Source: Clostridia bacterium (GTDB taxonomy: Bacteria; Bacillota; Clostridia; UBA1381). From it: 64,000 nt of DNA. Made by a program: the position numbers and the translations under genes. Shown piece after piece: positions 41,531 through 50,900 of this stretch (position 1 is its first letter; each line of letters starts with the position of its first letter). The notes beneath the pieces were generated by a model, which worked only from the letters and a program-made list of their open reading frames with translations, had not been told where the DNA came from and ran no database searches. The DNA lies in the NCBI GenBank assembly GCA_900751885.1, contig CAADTH010000034.1:193955-257954 (forward strand), written 5' to 3'.

Positions 41531-41560
41531 AAAAAGGAGCCTTGATAAGGCTCCTTTTTT
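41531..41560. terminator. bidirectional terminator
   Basis: AAAAAGGAGCCTT-GAT-AAGGCTCCTTTTT between convergent genes. Confidence 0.9.
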
Positions 41561-41564
41561 ATGC

Positions 41565-43040
41565 TTATTCCCTTGTCATATTCACCTTTTCAAATTCATG
41601 CTCAGACAGGTTCTCCGAAATCATATCTTCATCCGCGCCCTTGATTTTCTTCATTCTTGCCGTTTTGAGCTGTACAATCGGCGCAACTGCCGCCGGACCG
41701 CCGATACAGCCATTCTCACAAATCATACCTTCAACCAATGTCTCAGGGAGCTTGTTCACCCGAAGCATCGCAAGCGCTACCTTGCACTCGTTCACTCCAT
41801 TGCATGGGCGCGTCTTGATGTCCTCGGTACAGCCCATCTCCTTCACACTCTTAAGCACAGACGCCGCCACGCCGCCGCTTGCGGAAAAACGTCTGCCGTA
41901 GGAGGTTGCCTCAGGGTCTGCCTCAGAGCAGGTTTCCGGGTGAATGTCCTTTGCGTCGAACAGTGCTGACAGCTCTTCGAACGTCAACGCCGTGTCGGCG
42001 GTTCCCTCCACCTGTTTGTTCATCGCCTCGCCTTTTTTCGCCATACATGGACCGATAAACACCACATACGCGTCCGGCTCCTTATCGCGGATGTACCGCA
42101 CTGTCGCGACCATAGGGGAGACGGTATTCGACATCTTATCCGCTAAATCAGGATAGTGCTTTCGAATCAGGTTCACGAACGCCGGACAACAGGACGTCGT
42201 CATTTTCTCGCCCTTTTCATACACCTCGATGAGCTCCTTCGCCTCGTTATACGCCACCGCGTCTCCGCCGAGTGCCACCTCATACGCGTCATAGAAGCCA
42301 AGCTCCGTCAGTGCCGTTAGTAGCCTGCCAATCGTCGCGTCAGGACCGAACTGTCCCTCTGCCGCAGGCGCAACCGCCGCGATGACCTTCTGTCCGTCGC
42401 GAATCCGCTTTGCCACGTCATACAGTGATGACACATCGGAAATCGCGCCGAATGGACATGCATTCGTACATGCACCGCAGTTGATACACTTTTCCTCATC
42501 AATCACAGCCAGACGGTCCTCACCAATCGAGATGGCGTCCACCTGACAGCTTCTCTTACATGGACGCATCAAATCCGCAATCGCGTGGTATGGGCATGCC
42601 TGCGCGCATTTGCCGCACTCTTTGCATTTGTCCTGGTCAATATACGCACCGCGTCCGTTGATGGAGATTGCGCCGAACGCACACGCGCGGATACAGCTTT
42701 TTGCCATACATTTCTGGCAATTTTCCGTCACCTGAAAGCGGTTAATCGGACAGCCCTCGCACGCCGCCGGAATCACTTGAATCACATTATCGCTGTGCTC
42801 TCTGTGCTCCACATTGTTCGGCGGAAGGGGATTGCGTCCCATTGCCAGACGGATTCTCTGGCGGATGATTTCCCGTTCCTTATACACGCAGCAGCGAAAC
42901 CTGGGTTTCGTGGTCGGAATAATGTCAAACGGAATGCGCTCGACCGTCTCCGCGCTCATTGTGCCCTGAAAGGTGTGCTCCGCGACCGCGCGCAGCACCT
43001 CGTATTTGATTTGTTTGGTATCAGCTTTTCCACTGTTCAT
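41565..43040 (-). CDS. [FeFe]-hydrogenase-type protein, group B-like
   Basis: 491 residues. N-terminal half has several [4Fe-4S] sets (CEGCP; CQKCMAKSCIRAC; CKECGKCAQACPY; CINCGACTNACPF). C-terminal half has H-cluster loops: L1 TTSCCPAFV, L2 FIGPCMAKK, L3 EGMICENGCIGG. L1 ends in PAF and L3 lacks the third Gly of GGG, as in the group B (B1/B3) proteins rather than the standard group A enzymes. H2 turnover is plausible but unproven. No maturase genes nearby. Start 43040 fits GAGGGGGTTCACACA. Confidence 0.88.
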   Translation of the reverse strand: MNSGKADTKQIKYEVLRAVAEHTFQGTMSAETVERIPFDIIPTTKPRFRCCVYKEREIIRQRIRLAMGRNPLPPNNVEHREHSDNVIQVIPAACEGCPINRFQVTENCQKCMAKSCIRACAFGAISINGRGAYIDQDKCKECGKCAQACPYHAIADLMRPCKRSCQVDAISIGEDRLAVIDEEKCINCGACTNACPFGAISDVSSLYDVAKRIRDGQKVIAAVAPAAEGQFGPDATIGRLLTALTELGFYDAYEVALGGDAVAYNEAKELIEVYEKGEKMTTSCCPAFVNLIRKHYPDLADKMSNTVSPMVATVRYIRDKEPDAYVVFIGPCMAKKGEAMNKQVEGTADTALTFEELSALFDAKDIHPETCSEADPEATSYGRRFSASGGVAASVLKSVKEMGCTEDIKTRPCNGVNECKVALAMLRVNKLPETLVEGMICENGCIGGPAAVAPIVQLKTARMKKIKGADEDMISENLSEHEFEKVNMTRE

Positions 43041-43117
43041 TGTGTGAACCCCCTCATTGTCGATGTCATTGTGTGGCATCAATTTTGATATAAAAATAGT
43101 CATACCATCTCTTTTTT

Positions 43118-43146
43118 ACTATACCGTGTATCCTTTCGAAAGTCAA
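43118..43146 (-). promoter_or_regulatory. promoter of the hydrogenase gene
   Basis: Read leftward: TTGACT (43141-43146), 17-bp spacer, TATAGT (43118-43123). Confidence 0.82.
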
Positions 43147-43210
43147 TTCTTTTTCGCTATTTTTTGATAAAAAATAGACAAAGTAAATAAAGACAGGATT
43201 AAATCAAAGA

Positions 43211-43237
43211 AAAAAGAGGCGAAAGCTTCCGCCTCTC
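43211..43237 (-). terminator. terminator after the unknown gene 43257
   Basis: Read leftward, AGAGGCG...CGCCTCT with a TTTTTT run after it. Confidence 0.78.
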
Positions 43238-43256
43238 TTACGATAGTTATACGCTT

Positions 43257-43979
43257 TTAAGCCTTGCCGCGTTCTATGCGCCAATGACCGTGAGTATATG
43301 TCAAAATTTTTAGGAAATTTGAGTTGATTGTAAGTTTTTCATGCTCATGATATATGATATCCATGTTTTCATACTTTCCCACCATAAAAATAGGGAGTGC
43401 ATATTTATCGCCATTGCATTTCGCTTTGTCAAAATCAATCAGCAATCCTCCTTCTGTGAGCGAGAGAAGCGTATCCCTGGTTTCTGCATCAATCGGGTTT
43501 ATTTGTACCTGTCTTGATATCATAGTTTCGAGCTTTTTTGCTAGTATAGCTGCATAATCATTTGATTTTTTGCAATATAACTTTACAAAAAAGCTGTCGT
43601 CATGAGATAAATATACATAGTTATTTTCTATACACTTGATAAATGGAGTATCTAACGGCTTGAACATATGTGCAAGGTACAGAAGCTCTGCGGCATCTTG
43701 CGGTGAAAGCTGGGTAAGGGATTTTTTATCTTTGTAATCAACATAGCAAAAGTCACCAAAACGATTTGATTGTTCTTTGATTAAGGCTAAGATTGTTTCT
43801 TTTTTTTCGAATAGTTCAAAATGATTAAGACAATCATCACCCATAAAATCGCCTTTTAGGAGCAAAATATTGTTTAAATTTTCTTTTACCGCATCAAAAA
43901 ATTCCTGACATCCAATACCGGTATGGATAAATACGCGATTCTTCAAATCTCCATTTACATAGAGTAGCGTCTTTTTCAT
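43257..43979 (-). CDS. protein of unknown function
   Basis: 240 residues, no signal peptide or membrane segment, not recognised. Begins MKKTLLYVNGDLKNRVFIHTG and has many Tyr, Lys and Asp; C-terminal ...YTHGHWRIERGKA. Codon use is more AT-rich than the flanking hydrogenase and glucokinase genes, which could mean recent transfer. Start 43979 is set by GAAAGGAGCAAT; single gene with its own terminator. Confidence 0.65.
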   Translation of the reverse strand: MKKTLLYVNGDLKNRVFIHTGIGCQEFFDAVKENLNNILLLKGDFMGDDCLNHFELFEKKETILALIKEQSNRFGDFCYVDYKDKKSLTQLSPQDAAELLYLAHMFKPLDTPFIKCIENNYVYLSHDDSFFVKLYCKKSNDYAAILAKKLETMISRQVQINPIDAETRDTLLSLTEGGLLIDFDKAKCNGDKYALPIFMVGKYENMDIIYHEHEKLTINSNFLKILTYTHGHWRIERGKA

Positions 43980-44146
43980 ATATTGCTCCTTTCTCAAATT
44001 AAAGGACATGGAATGAGACTACATATCAAGATTCATATATGAGAACAAAACGATATATCATATCATTTTATCAAAACCGCATAAGTATGCCTTTGGTAAA
44101 AGGTTAGGTAGTAACGCCCATCTGATTAAATTTAATCATAAACCTG

Positions 44147-45076
44147 TTACCCCAAAATCAGCTTTGCCGCGCCATAGATACCTGCATCATTGGAAAGCTC
44201 GGCAAGCTGAATCGGTGTGTGCTTTGCCGATGGGAAAACCCGCTTTTCATAGTGCTTTTTCACCGCGTCAATTAAAATCGCGCCTGCCTTTGACACGCCG
44301 CCGCCAATCACGAATAAATCTGGATTTAGGATACATCCTGCGTCCGCGAGCGCTGTCCCGAGATATCCGCCTACCATGTCGACAAGCTCCAGACAGAGAC
44401 AATCGCCCTCCTTTGCAAGGTCAAACACATGCTTTGCCGTGATTGTCTCAATCTCCCGAAGTCTTGACGGCTTATCGCTTGCCGCAAGTAGCTTTTTTGC
44501 CTGCTTCACGATTCCCGTGGCGGAGGCAACCTGCTCCAAGCAGTCGTATTTTCCGCAGTTACAGCGCTCGTCTCCTCTCAATATCACCGGCATATGCCCG
44601 ATTTCCCCTGCTGCGCCGTTTGTTCCGTTTATAATCTGTCCGCCAATGACCACACCGCCGCCCACGCCGGTTCCCAGCGTCACCATCAAAAGGCTGTCAT
44701 ATCCTTTGCCTGCGCCCTTCCACTGCTCGCCCAGCGCCGCGATATTTGCATCATTTGCCGCCCTTACCTTCAACCCAGTCAGAGCGCTGAGCTCCCGTTC
44801 AATTGCCACCTCGCCCCAGCCGAGATTCACGCAGGTGTGGACTATGCCGTCCGATGTGACAGGACCCGGGACGCCAACGCCGATTCCAAGGAAGGTATCA
44901 CTCGAATGAGCGTTCATTTTTTGGGACAGATTGGACGCAATATCGGATAAAATATTGTCGCCGCCATTTTCTGTTCGAGTGGGTATTTCCCATTTTTCGA
45001 TTAAATCACCTTTTTGTGTAAAAAAACCCGATTTGATAGAGGTTCCGCCGATATCTACTCCAATGCAGAGGTTCAT
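44147..45076 (-). CDS. glk: ROK-family glucokinase
   Basis: 309 residues. Phosphorylates glucose at C6 with ATP. GVDIGGTSIKSGFF (phosphate loop), AANDANIAALGEQW, GTGVGGGVVIGGQIINGTNG, and the ROK zinc signature GEIGHMPV...CNCGKYDCLEQVAS. Start 45076 follows AAAGGAGACTTAAGA. Another sugar kinase specificity is possible, but the sequence reads like Firmicutes GlkA. Confidence 0.9.
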   Translation of the reverse strand: MNLCIGVDIGGTSIKSGFFTQKGDLIEKWEIPTRTENGGDNILSDIASNLSQKMNAHSSDTFLGIGVGVPGPVTSDGIVHTCVNLGWGEVAIERELSALTGLKVRAANDANIAALGEQWKGAGKGYDSLLMVTLGTGVGGGVVIGGQIINGTNGAAGEIGHMPVILRGDERCNCGKYDCLEQVASATGIVKQAKKLLAASDKPSRLREIETITAKHVFDLAKEGDCLCLELVDMVGGYLGTALADAGCILNPDLFVIGGGVSKAGAILIDAVKKHYEKRVFPSAKHTPIQLAELSNDAGIYGAAKLILG

Positions 45077-45100
45077 TCTTAAGTCTCCTTTCAGCTTCAA

Positions 45101-45320
45101 GAAATAGGTAAATGCGACTGAATCTCATTTACCATATATTGTATTTTATAATTGCGTTTATTTTTTCTTCTATGTGTAAAATGCAAATTGCAGTTATAAC
45201 AGAAATGCAAATTTCTTTTTTCATAAATAATAATATAGATTATCATCTTGTTTAGTATATCATAAAATTTTAAAAAGCAAAATCCTATTTTTTGATTCAG
45301 TGGGAAGGAAATTAGGATTT
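45101..45320. other. AT-rich intergenic region between glk and the ABC operon
   Basis: The 312-bp divergent gap (45077-45388) is AT-rich and holds no supportable gene. The only clear signal is the rightward promoter at 45325-45353; a leftward glk promoter could not be fixed, though a TATACT read leftward lies at 45255-45260. Confidence 0.4.
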
Positions 45321-45324
45321 TCTG

Positions 45325-45353
45325 TTGCATAAGCCGCGTTTTTTTGGTATGAT
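45325..45353 (+). promoter_or_regulatory. promoter of the amino-acid ABC operon
   Basis: TTGCAT (45325-45330), 17-bp spacer, TATGAT (45348-45353). Confidence 0.75.
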
Positions 45354-45388
45354 AAAGGAAATGTTTAAAGATGTGAGGAAAGAAAAAG

Positions 45389-46066
45389 ATGAGTGAGTTT
45401 TTATCCAGAGTATACGCCACTTTTTTGGTGGACGGCAGGTGGAAAATGTTTACCAATGGACTTGGGATTACCCTTCTGATTTCATTTTTCGCAATTTTAT
45501 TGGGAACGGCAATCGGTATCATTATGTCAAGTCTGAAGCTTTCGAAAATCGCTCCGCTTCGCTGGATTGCAAATGTTTATATTGATATTATCCGCGGAAC
45601 GCCGACCATGGTACAGATTTTGATTATCAACTTTATCGTGTTTGCGTCCATGGATGTCAGCAAGATTGTGATAGCAATCATCGCGTTTGGCATCAACAGC
45701 GGCGCGTATGTGGCGGAGATTATCCGCGCGGGAATTCAGTCTGTCAATAAGGGGCAAACCGAGGCGGGACGCTCCCTAGGGCTTTCGTCCATGAGCACGA
45801 TGGTGCATATTATCATGCCGCAGGCAATCAAAAATATTATGCCTGCTCTGAGCAATGAATTTATCGTACTTATCAAGGAAACAGCCGTGATTGGCTATAT
45901 TGCAGGGATTGACCTGACTGCCGCGGCGCTCAAGGTTCAGATGCGTACCTATGATTATTTCGTACCGCTCATTGCGGTCGCGATTATTTATTATGTTGTC
46001 ATCAAGCTTTTCTCCTTCCTGCTTTCCGCGTTTGAGCGGCGGCTGAGAAAAGCGGATGCCAGATAA
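45389..46066 (+). CDS. amino-acid ABC transporter permease
   Basis: 225 residues, HisM/GlnP type, about five membrane segments. The coupling loop EAGRSLGLSSMSTMVHIIMPQAIKNIMPAL carries the EAA motif that docks on the ATPase; YIDIIRGTPTMVQILII is typical of polar amino-acid permeases. First gene of permease-ATPase-binding protein operon. Confidence 0.93.
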   Translation: MSEFLSRVYATFLVDGRWKMFTNGLGITLLISFFAILLGTAIGIIMSSLKLSKIAPLRWIANVYIDIIRGTPTMVQILIINFIVFASMDVSKIVIAIIAFGINSGAYVAEIIRAGIQSVNKGQTEAGRSLGLSSMSTMVHIIMPQAIKNIMPALSNEFIVLIKETAVIGYIAGIDLTAAALKVQMRTYDYFVPLIAVAIIYYVVIKLFSFLLSAFERRLRKADAR

Positions 46067-46077
46067 GGGGGAGAAGA

Positions 46078-46812
46078 ATGGATCACACAATAATAAAAGT
46101 AAATAATTTGCATAAACATTTTGGGAAGCTCGAAGTGCTTCGCGGAATCGACCAGGAGATTCATAAGGGAGAGAAGATTGTTGTCATTGGACCTTCCGGG
46201 TCGGGGAAAAGTACGTTTTTGAGATGCTTAAACCTCTTGGAAGCCCCGACAGAGGGAGAGATTTACATTGACAATGAGCTCATTACAGACCCGAAGGTAA
46301 ACGTCAATAAGATTCGTCAGAAGATGGGGATGGTGTTTCAGCAGTTCAATCTGTTCCCGCACCTTTCCATCATGGACAATATCACGCTTGCGCCAATCAA
46401 GATTAAAAAGATGGCAAAAAGCGAGGCGGAGGATTTGGGGAGAGAGCTCTTAAACAAGGTTGGACTTGTGGATAAGGCGAAGGCATATCCGGCACAGCTT
46501 TCGGGTGGTCAGCAGCAGAGAATCGCGATTGCGAGGGCGCTTGCCATGTCCCCAGAGATTATGCTGTTCGACGAGCCAACGAGCGCCCTTGATCCAGAGA
46601 TGGTCGGGGAAGTGCTTGCAGTTATGAAGGGACTTGCGGATGCTGGAATGACTATGGTTGTCGTGACACATGAGATGGGATTTGCGCGTGAGGTTGGGTC
46701 AAGGCTTCTCTTTATGGACCAGGGGGTTGTGATGGAGGAGGGAAAACCGGCGGATGTATTTGCAAATCCACAAAATGAGCGAACACAGTCGTTCTTGAGC
46801 AAGGTGTTATAA
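46078..46812 (+). CDS. amino-acid ABC transporter ATP-binding protein
   Basis: 244 residues, GlnQ/HisP type. Walker A GPSGSGKSTFLRC, Q-loop VFQQFNLFPH, signature LSGGQQQRIAIARALAM, Walker B IMLFDEPTSALDPEMVGEV, switch His VVTHEMGFA. ATG 11 bp after the permease stop, with GGGGGAGAAG. Confidence 0.97.
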   Translation: MDHTIIKVNNLHKHFGKLEVLRGIDQEIHKGEKIVVIGPSGSGKSTFLRCLNLLEAPTEGEIYIDNELITDPKVNVNKIRQKMGMVFQQFNLFPHLSIMDNITLAPIKIKKMAKSEAEDLGRELLNKVGLVDKAKAYPAQLSGGQQQRIAIARALAMSPEIMLFDEPTSALDPEMVGEVLAVMKGLADAGMTMVVVTHEMGFAREVGSRLLFMDQGVVMEEGKPADVFANPQNERTQSFLSKVL

Positions 46813-46866
46813 AACTGTTAGAGTGTACAAAGGTACATGATATAAAATTTTAGGGAGGTATTTCAG

Positions 46867-47637
46867 ATGAACAAATTTGGAAAAATCGCGGCGCTTTCCA
46901 TTGCCGCAATGATGGGGATTGGGATGTTGTCCGGCTGCGGAGCTGACAAGGGGGGCACGCTGACGATGGCGACCAACGCACAGTTTCCGCCGTTTGAGTT
47001 TGTGACAGAGGAAGGCAAGGGAACAGTTGGACAGTTTGATGGAATCGACGTTGTGATTGCAGATAAGATTGCACAGGAAGCGGGAAAGACGCTAAAGGTG
47101 GATGATATGTCGTTTGAGGGAATCATCGCTTCCGTTGCTTCCGGGAAAGCAGATATGGGAGTTGCAGGCATGACAGTGACGCCGGAGCGCCAGCAGAGCG
47201 TGGATTTTTCAGACACGTACTATACGGCGTCCCAGAGCATTGTTGTGGCGCCGGACAACACGAATATCACAAAGGCGGAGGACCTCAAGAACAATAAGAA
47301 AATCGGTGTGGTACTTGGATATACAGGGGATACCATTTGTACCGATGACCTTGGTATTTCAGACAGCAATCTGTTGCGCGTGAAGCGTGGAATCGACGCG
47401 GTTCAGGAGCTGAAAAACGGAAAGCTCGATGCGGTTGTCATCGATTCTGCGACAGCGAAGGCGCTTTCAGAGAAAAACGGACTAAAGATTGTAGACGATC
47501 CTGAGGTGTTTGAAAAAGAAGAGTATGCAATCGCAGTCAAGAAGGGGAACCAAGAGCTTTTGAATACCATCAATAAGGTGCTTGCGGAAATGAAGGCAAA
47601 CGGAGAGATTGAAAAGCTCGCTCAGAAATACAACTAA
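46867..47637 (+). CDS. amino-acid ABC transporter substrate-binding lipoprotein
   Basis: 256 residues. Lipoprotein signal with lipobox LSGC (Cys24). Family 3 solute-binding domain: TNAQFPPFEFVTEEGKG, GFDVVIADKIAQ-like GIDVVIADKIAQEAG, and SFEGIIASVASGKADMGVAGMTVTPERQ. Polar amino acid predicted; exact ligand unknown. GGGAGGTATTTCAG precedes the ATG. Confidence 0.94.
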   Translation: MNKFGKIAALSIAAMMGIGMLSGCGADKGGTLTMATNAQFPPFEFVTEEGKGTVGQFDGIDVVIADKIAQEAGKTLKVDDMSFEGIIASVASGKADMGVAGMTVTPERQQSVDFSDTYYTASQSIVVAPDNTNITKAEDLKNNKKIGVVLGYTGDTICTDDLGISDSNLLRVKRGIDAVQELKNGKLDAVVIDSATAKALSEKNGLKIVDDPEVFEKEEYAIAVKKGNQELLNTINKVLAEMKANGEIEKLAQKYN

Positions 47638-47641
47638 AGAG

Positions 47642-47675
47642 AAAAAGCAGACAAATTTAAATTTGTCTGCTTTTT
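47642..47675. terminator. bidirectional terminator, perfect 34-bp palindrome
   Basis: AAAAAGCAGACAAATTT followed directly by its complement; T runs on both sides. Between the ABC operon and nrdG. Confidence 0.9.
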
Positions 47676-47678
47676 CTT

Positions 47679-48182
47679 TTAGAAGGTATGTAGGATAAGC
47701 TCGTCTTTTTCCAGACTCTTTGGGACATTGATGGCTCTTTGATTTCGCGAGCCCTTAAATTGCAGCTCCAGGCTTCTCTCTGTTTCGATAAATGGTCCGT
47801 CCACCAGGATGTCGATTTCCTCGAGAAGCGCACGCCAGCCGTTTTCCTCATTGGCGCCGCTTAGCAGGTCTTCCCAGAGATAGCCGGTATATGCCATGAC
47901 ATTCAGCCCTGCCCTGTGGGCTTGCTCTGCGATATAGGTAAGCGGCTTTGCCTGCAAAAATGGCTCTCCGCCTGTGAGGGTAATTCCGTCCAGTAGGGGA
48001 TTTGTCTTAATCTGCTGGATGATTTTTTCGACGTCATAGTCCGTTCCGCCGTTCATGTCATGGGACTGGGGATTATGACAGCCGGGGCAGTTGTGATAAC
48101 AGCCTTGTGTGAAAATAGCAAAGCGGATTCCGGGGCCATCCACAATGGAATCATTTTGCAGTCCAAATATTCGAATATTCAT
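47679..48182 (-). CDS. nrdG: anaerobic ribonucleotide reductase activating protein
   Basis: 167 residues, radical-SAM enzyme that installs the glycyl radical on NrdD. Motif CYHNCPGC (C-x3-C-x2-C) in FTQGCYHNCPGCHNPQSHD, then GGTDYDVEKI and GITLTGGEPFLQ. Start 48182 fits GAAAGGAAGTATCC. Downstream of nrdD with a hairpin between them. Confidence 0.95.
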   Translation of the reverse strand: MNIRIFGLQNDSIVDGPGIRFAIFTQGCYHNCPGCHNPQSHDMNGGTDYDVEKIIQQIKTNPLLDGITLTGGEPFLQAKPLTYIAEQAHRAGLNVMAYTGYLWEDLLSGANEENGWRALLEEIDILVDGPFIETERSLELQFKGSRNQRAINVPKSLEKDELILHTF

Positions 48183-48270
48183 GGATACTTCCTTTCTATA
48201 TTGAGGTAATCGGTCAGATGTTATTCTCAATCTGACGAAAAGCATAGTTGATTTCAACGAAATATAAGAG

Positions 48271-48310
48271 AAAAAGCAGAGTTGCCGTCATAAGCCGGCA
48301 TCTGCTTTTT
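48271..48310. terminator. hairpin between nrdD and nrdG
   Basis: AAAAAGCAGA and TCTGCTTTTT plus inner TGCCG/CGGCA, bulged; reads as a terminator on both strands. It may lower nrdG output relative to nrdD; no separate nrdG promoter was identified. Confidence 0.72.
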
Positions 48311-48393
48311 CAAAAATGGAATTCATCTATTATAATAGTTGTGGGAATATTACAGTATGCTCATAAAGTAATTTGTGCAAATAGAGCCGGCTT

Positions 48394-50730
48394 TTAATTG
48401 AGGTCATTGAGTCCCTGAAGACCATGCTTAACGCGATCCTTTTCCTCAGCACGTTTCCCGTTGTTAAAGCGGTCGAGAGTTCCTACCAGGTAACCTGTAA
48501 TACGGCGGATACGCTCAAATGGATAGTTTCCATCATCCTCGCTTCTGCCGCACTGCGGACAGGTATCACCGATGATGCCTGTATAGCCGCACTCTGGGTC
48601 GCGGTCTACCGGATGGTTGATGGAGCCGTAGCCGATTCCTGCATCGTGCATGGCACGAATTACCTTTTCAAAGGCATCGAGGTTCTGCGTCGGATCGCCG
48701 TCCAGCTCCACATAGGAGATGTGGCCGGCGTTCGTGAGCGCGTGATATGGCGCTTCCTTCTTAATTTTATCAAATGCACTGATATTGTAGTACACAGGAA
48801 TATGGAAGCTGTTGGTGTAGTAGTCACGGTCTGTGATGCCCTCGATTTTGCCGAATTTTTCGCGGTCAATTTTTACAAAGCGTCCGGAAAGACCCTCTGC
48901 CGGCGTCGCCAAAAGTGAGAAATTAAAGCCGGTTTTTTCGGATTCCTGATCCATTCTCGCACGCATGTGGGAGATGATATCAACGCCTAAATTTTGCGCC
49001 TTGTCAGACTGTCCGTGGTGCTCGCCGATGAGGGCAACCAGTGCCTCGGCAAGTCCAATGAATCCGATGGACAGTGTGCCATGCTTGAGCACCTCGCGGA
49101 CCGTGTCATCCGGTCCCAGCGTTTCGCTGTCAAGCCAGATTCCCTCGCCCATTAAAAATGGGAAGTTGCGTACCTTTTTGCTTCCCTGAATCTCGAAGCG
49201 GTCCAAGAGCTGGTCAATGACAAGGTCGATTTTGCGATCGAGTTCCTCAAAAAACCATGCAACATCGCCCTTTGCCTTGATTGCAATGCGAGGCAGGTTG
49301 ATGGAGGTAAAGCTCAGGTTTCCACGGCTGTTGCAGATTTCGCGCGTTGGATCATATACATTCCCGATGACCCGCGTACGGCATCCCATGTAAGCAATTT
49401 CTGTCTCAGGTGTGCCGTTATAATATTGCAGATTAAACGGTGCATCCACAAAAGAGAAGTTTGGAAACAGCCGTTTTGCGCTTACGCGGCAGGCGAGTTT
49501 GAACAAATCGTAGTTCGGATCCTCTGGATTGTAGCTGATGCCTTCTTTTACGCGGAAAATTTGAATTGGAAAAATCGGTGTCTCGCCGTTTCCAAGTCCT
49601 GCTTCATTGGCAAGGAGTACATTTTTCATTACCATGCGGCCCTCTGGGGAGGTATCCATTCCATAATTGATGGAAGAGAATGGAGTCTGTGCGCCGGCGC
49701 GGGAATTCATGGTATTGAGGTTATGGATAAAGGCTTCCATTGCCTGATAGGTGGCACGGTCTGTTTCGGAAAGCGCGCGTTTTTTTGCGAAGGTCTGGCA
49801 TTTTTTCATGGTTTCCCTGTCAAAGCCCATCGCTTCGAGTTCGTCAAGCTCCCGCTCACAGTACGCATCGTTTTCTCCCATGCGAAGAACATAGCCCTCT
49901 TCCGTCAGCTTTTTGCGAAGCGCTTTGAGTTCACTCTCAGCAACCTCTGTTCCTTCAATCAGTTCAATCGCCTTGGAGAGATTCGAGACGTATTTTCTCA
50001 TATAGGTTTTCACGACACCCGGTGCGATGCCATAGTCAAAATTGACGATGCTCTGACCGCCGTGCTGGTCGTTTTGGTTGGACTGGATCGCAATGCAGGC
50101 AAGCGCCGCATAGCTTGCGATGTCGTTCGGTTCGCGCAGAACGCCGTGCCCGGTGGAGAAACCACCTTTAAACAGTTTCAGCAAATCGATTTGACAGCAG
50201 GTGGTCGTCATGGTCAAAAAGTCGAGGTCATGGATATGGATATCGCCGTCCTTATGTGCTTTGGAGTGCTCTGGCTTTAGGACGAACATTTCGAAAAATT
50301 GCTTAGAACCTTCGCTTCCGTATTTGAGCATGGTTCCCATGGCTGTATCACTGTTGACATTTGCGTTTTCGCGCTGCAAATCACTTTCCTTGGAGTCCTT
50401 GAAGGTGATGTCCTCATAAATCTGCATGAGGTTGGATTTCATTTCTCTCACGCGTGTGCGCTCTGAGCGGTATACGATATATGCTTTCGCGGTGCGGACA
50501 TGTCCGTTGTCAATCAGTACCTTTTCCACACTATCTTGTACCTGCTCGACTGTCGGCGTGTCGATTCCCTGCTGTTGTATATTTGAAAGTACCTGAGATG
50601 CCAATTCCATTGCGTACGTTTTGTCGTCTTGTTTTGTGCTTGCAACAAACGCCTTATTGATTGCGTCCGCCACCTTGTCGATATCAAAGTCGAGCTTTCG
50701 CCCGTCGCGTTTGATGATGGTTGATACCAT
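48394..50730 (-). CDS. nrdD: anaerobic ribonucleoside-triphosphate reductase
   Basis: 778 residues. Makes dNTPs from NTPs without oxygen. N-terminal ATP cone (MVSTIIKRDGRKLDFDIDKV...) for allosteric control; zinc cysteines near the C-terminus (PECGYTGIIGDTCPQCGR); glycyl-radical site RRITGYLVGTLDRFNNGK. Preceded by NrdR-type boxes. AAGGGGGAAACATC precedes its ATG. Confidence 0.97.
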   Translation of the reverse strand: MVSTIIKRDGRKLDFDIDKVADAINKAFVASTKQDDKTYAMELASQVLSNIQQQGIDTPTVEQVQDSVEKVLIDNGHVRTAKAYIVYRSERTRVREMKSNLMQIYEDITFKDSKESDLQRENANVNSDTAMGTMLKYGSEGSKQFFEMFVLKPEHSKAHKDGDIHIHDLDFLTMTTTCCQIDLLKLFKGGFSTGHGVLREPNDIASYAALACIAIQSNQNDQHGGQSIVNFDYGIAPGVVKTYMRKYVSNLSKAIELIEGTEVAESELKALRKKLTEEGYVLRMGENDAYCERELDELEAMGFDRETMKKCQTFAKKRALSETDRATYQAMEAFIHNLNTMNSRAGAQTPFSSINYGMDTSPEGRMVMKNVLLANEAGLGNGETPIFPIQIFRVKEGISYNPEDPNYDLFKLACRVSAKRLFPNFSFVDAPFNLQYYNGTPETEIAYMGCRTRVIGNVYDPTREICNSRGNLSFTSINLPRIAIKAKGDVAWFFEELDRKIDLVIDQLLDRFEIQGSKKVRNFPFLMGEGIWLDSETLGPDDTVREVLKHGTLSIGFIGLAEALVALIGEHHGQSDKAQNLGVDIISHMRARMDQESEKTGFNFSLLATPAEGLSGRFVKIDREKFGKIEGITDRDYYTNSFHIPVYYNISAFDKIKKEAPYHALTNAGHISYVELDGDPTQNLDAFEKVIRAMHDAGIGYGSINHPVDRDPECGYTGIIGDTCPQCGRSEDDGNYPFERIRRITGYLVGTLDRFNNGKRAEEKDRVKHGLQGLNDLN

Positions 50731-50772
50731 GATGTTTCCCCCTTTGCCGCCATTTCATAAAATTTTCTTCAA

Positions 50773-50819
50773 ATACTATATCTTGTGTCCGAATTAGATT
50801 ATACGCCTACATGATGTGG
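50773..50819 (-). promoter_or_regulatory. pair of NrdR-like boxes at the nrdD promoter
   Basis: Read leftward, ACACAAGATATAGTAT (50773-50788) matches the NrdR consensus ACACwATATwTwGTGT at 14 of 16. A weaker box CCACATCATGTAGGCG (50804-50819) lies exactly 31 bp upstream, the usual NrdR spacing, inside the promoter spacer. NrdR represses reductase genes when dATP is high; nrdR is not in the window. Confidence 0.68.
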
Positions 50820-50826
50820 ATGTCAA
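50798..50826 (-). promoter_or_regulatory. promoter of nrdD
   Basis: Read leftward: TTGACA (50821-50826), 17-bp spacer, TATAAT (50798-50803), full consensus; flanked by NrdR-like boxes. The mRNA leader is about 60 nt. Confidence 0.9.
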
Positions 50827-50900
50827 GAAGAATTTCCCTCCTTATCAGTCACTTTTGGCGCATGGAGAGGAAAAGGCGCATGGCTATGGGACTTTAGGAG

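Noticed and set aside
44122..44135. GATTAAATTTAATC palindrome downstream of glk as terminator
   Set aside because: Short, AT-only stem without a T run on the required strand; too weak to call.
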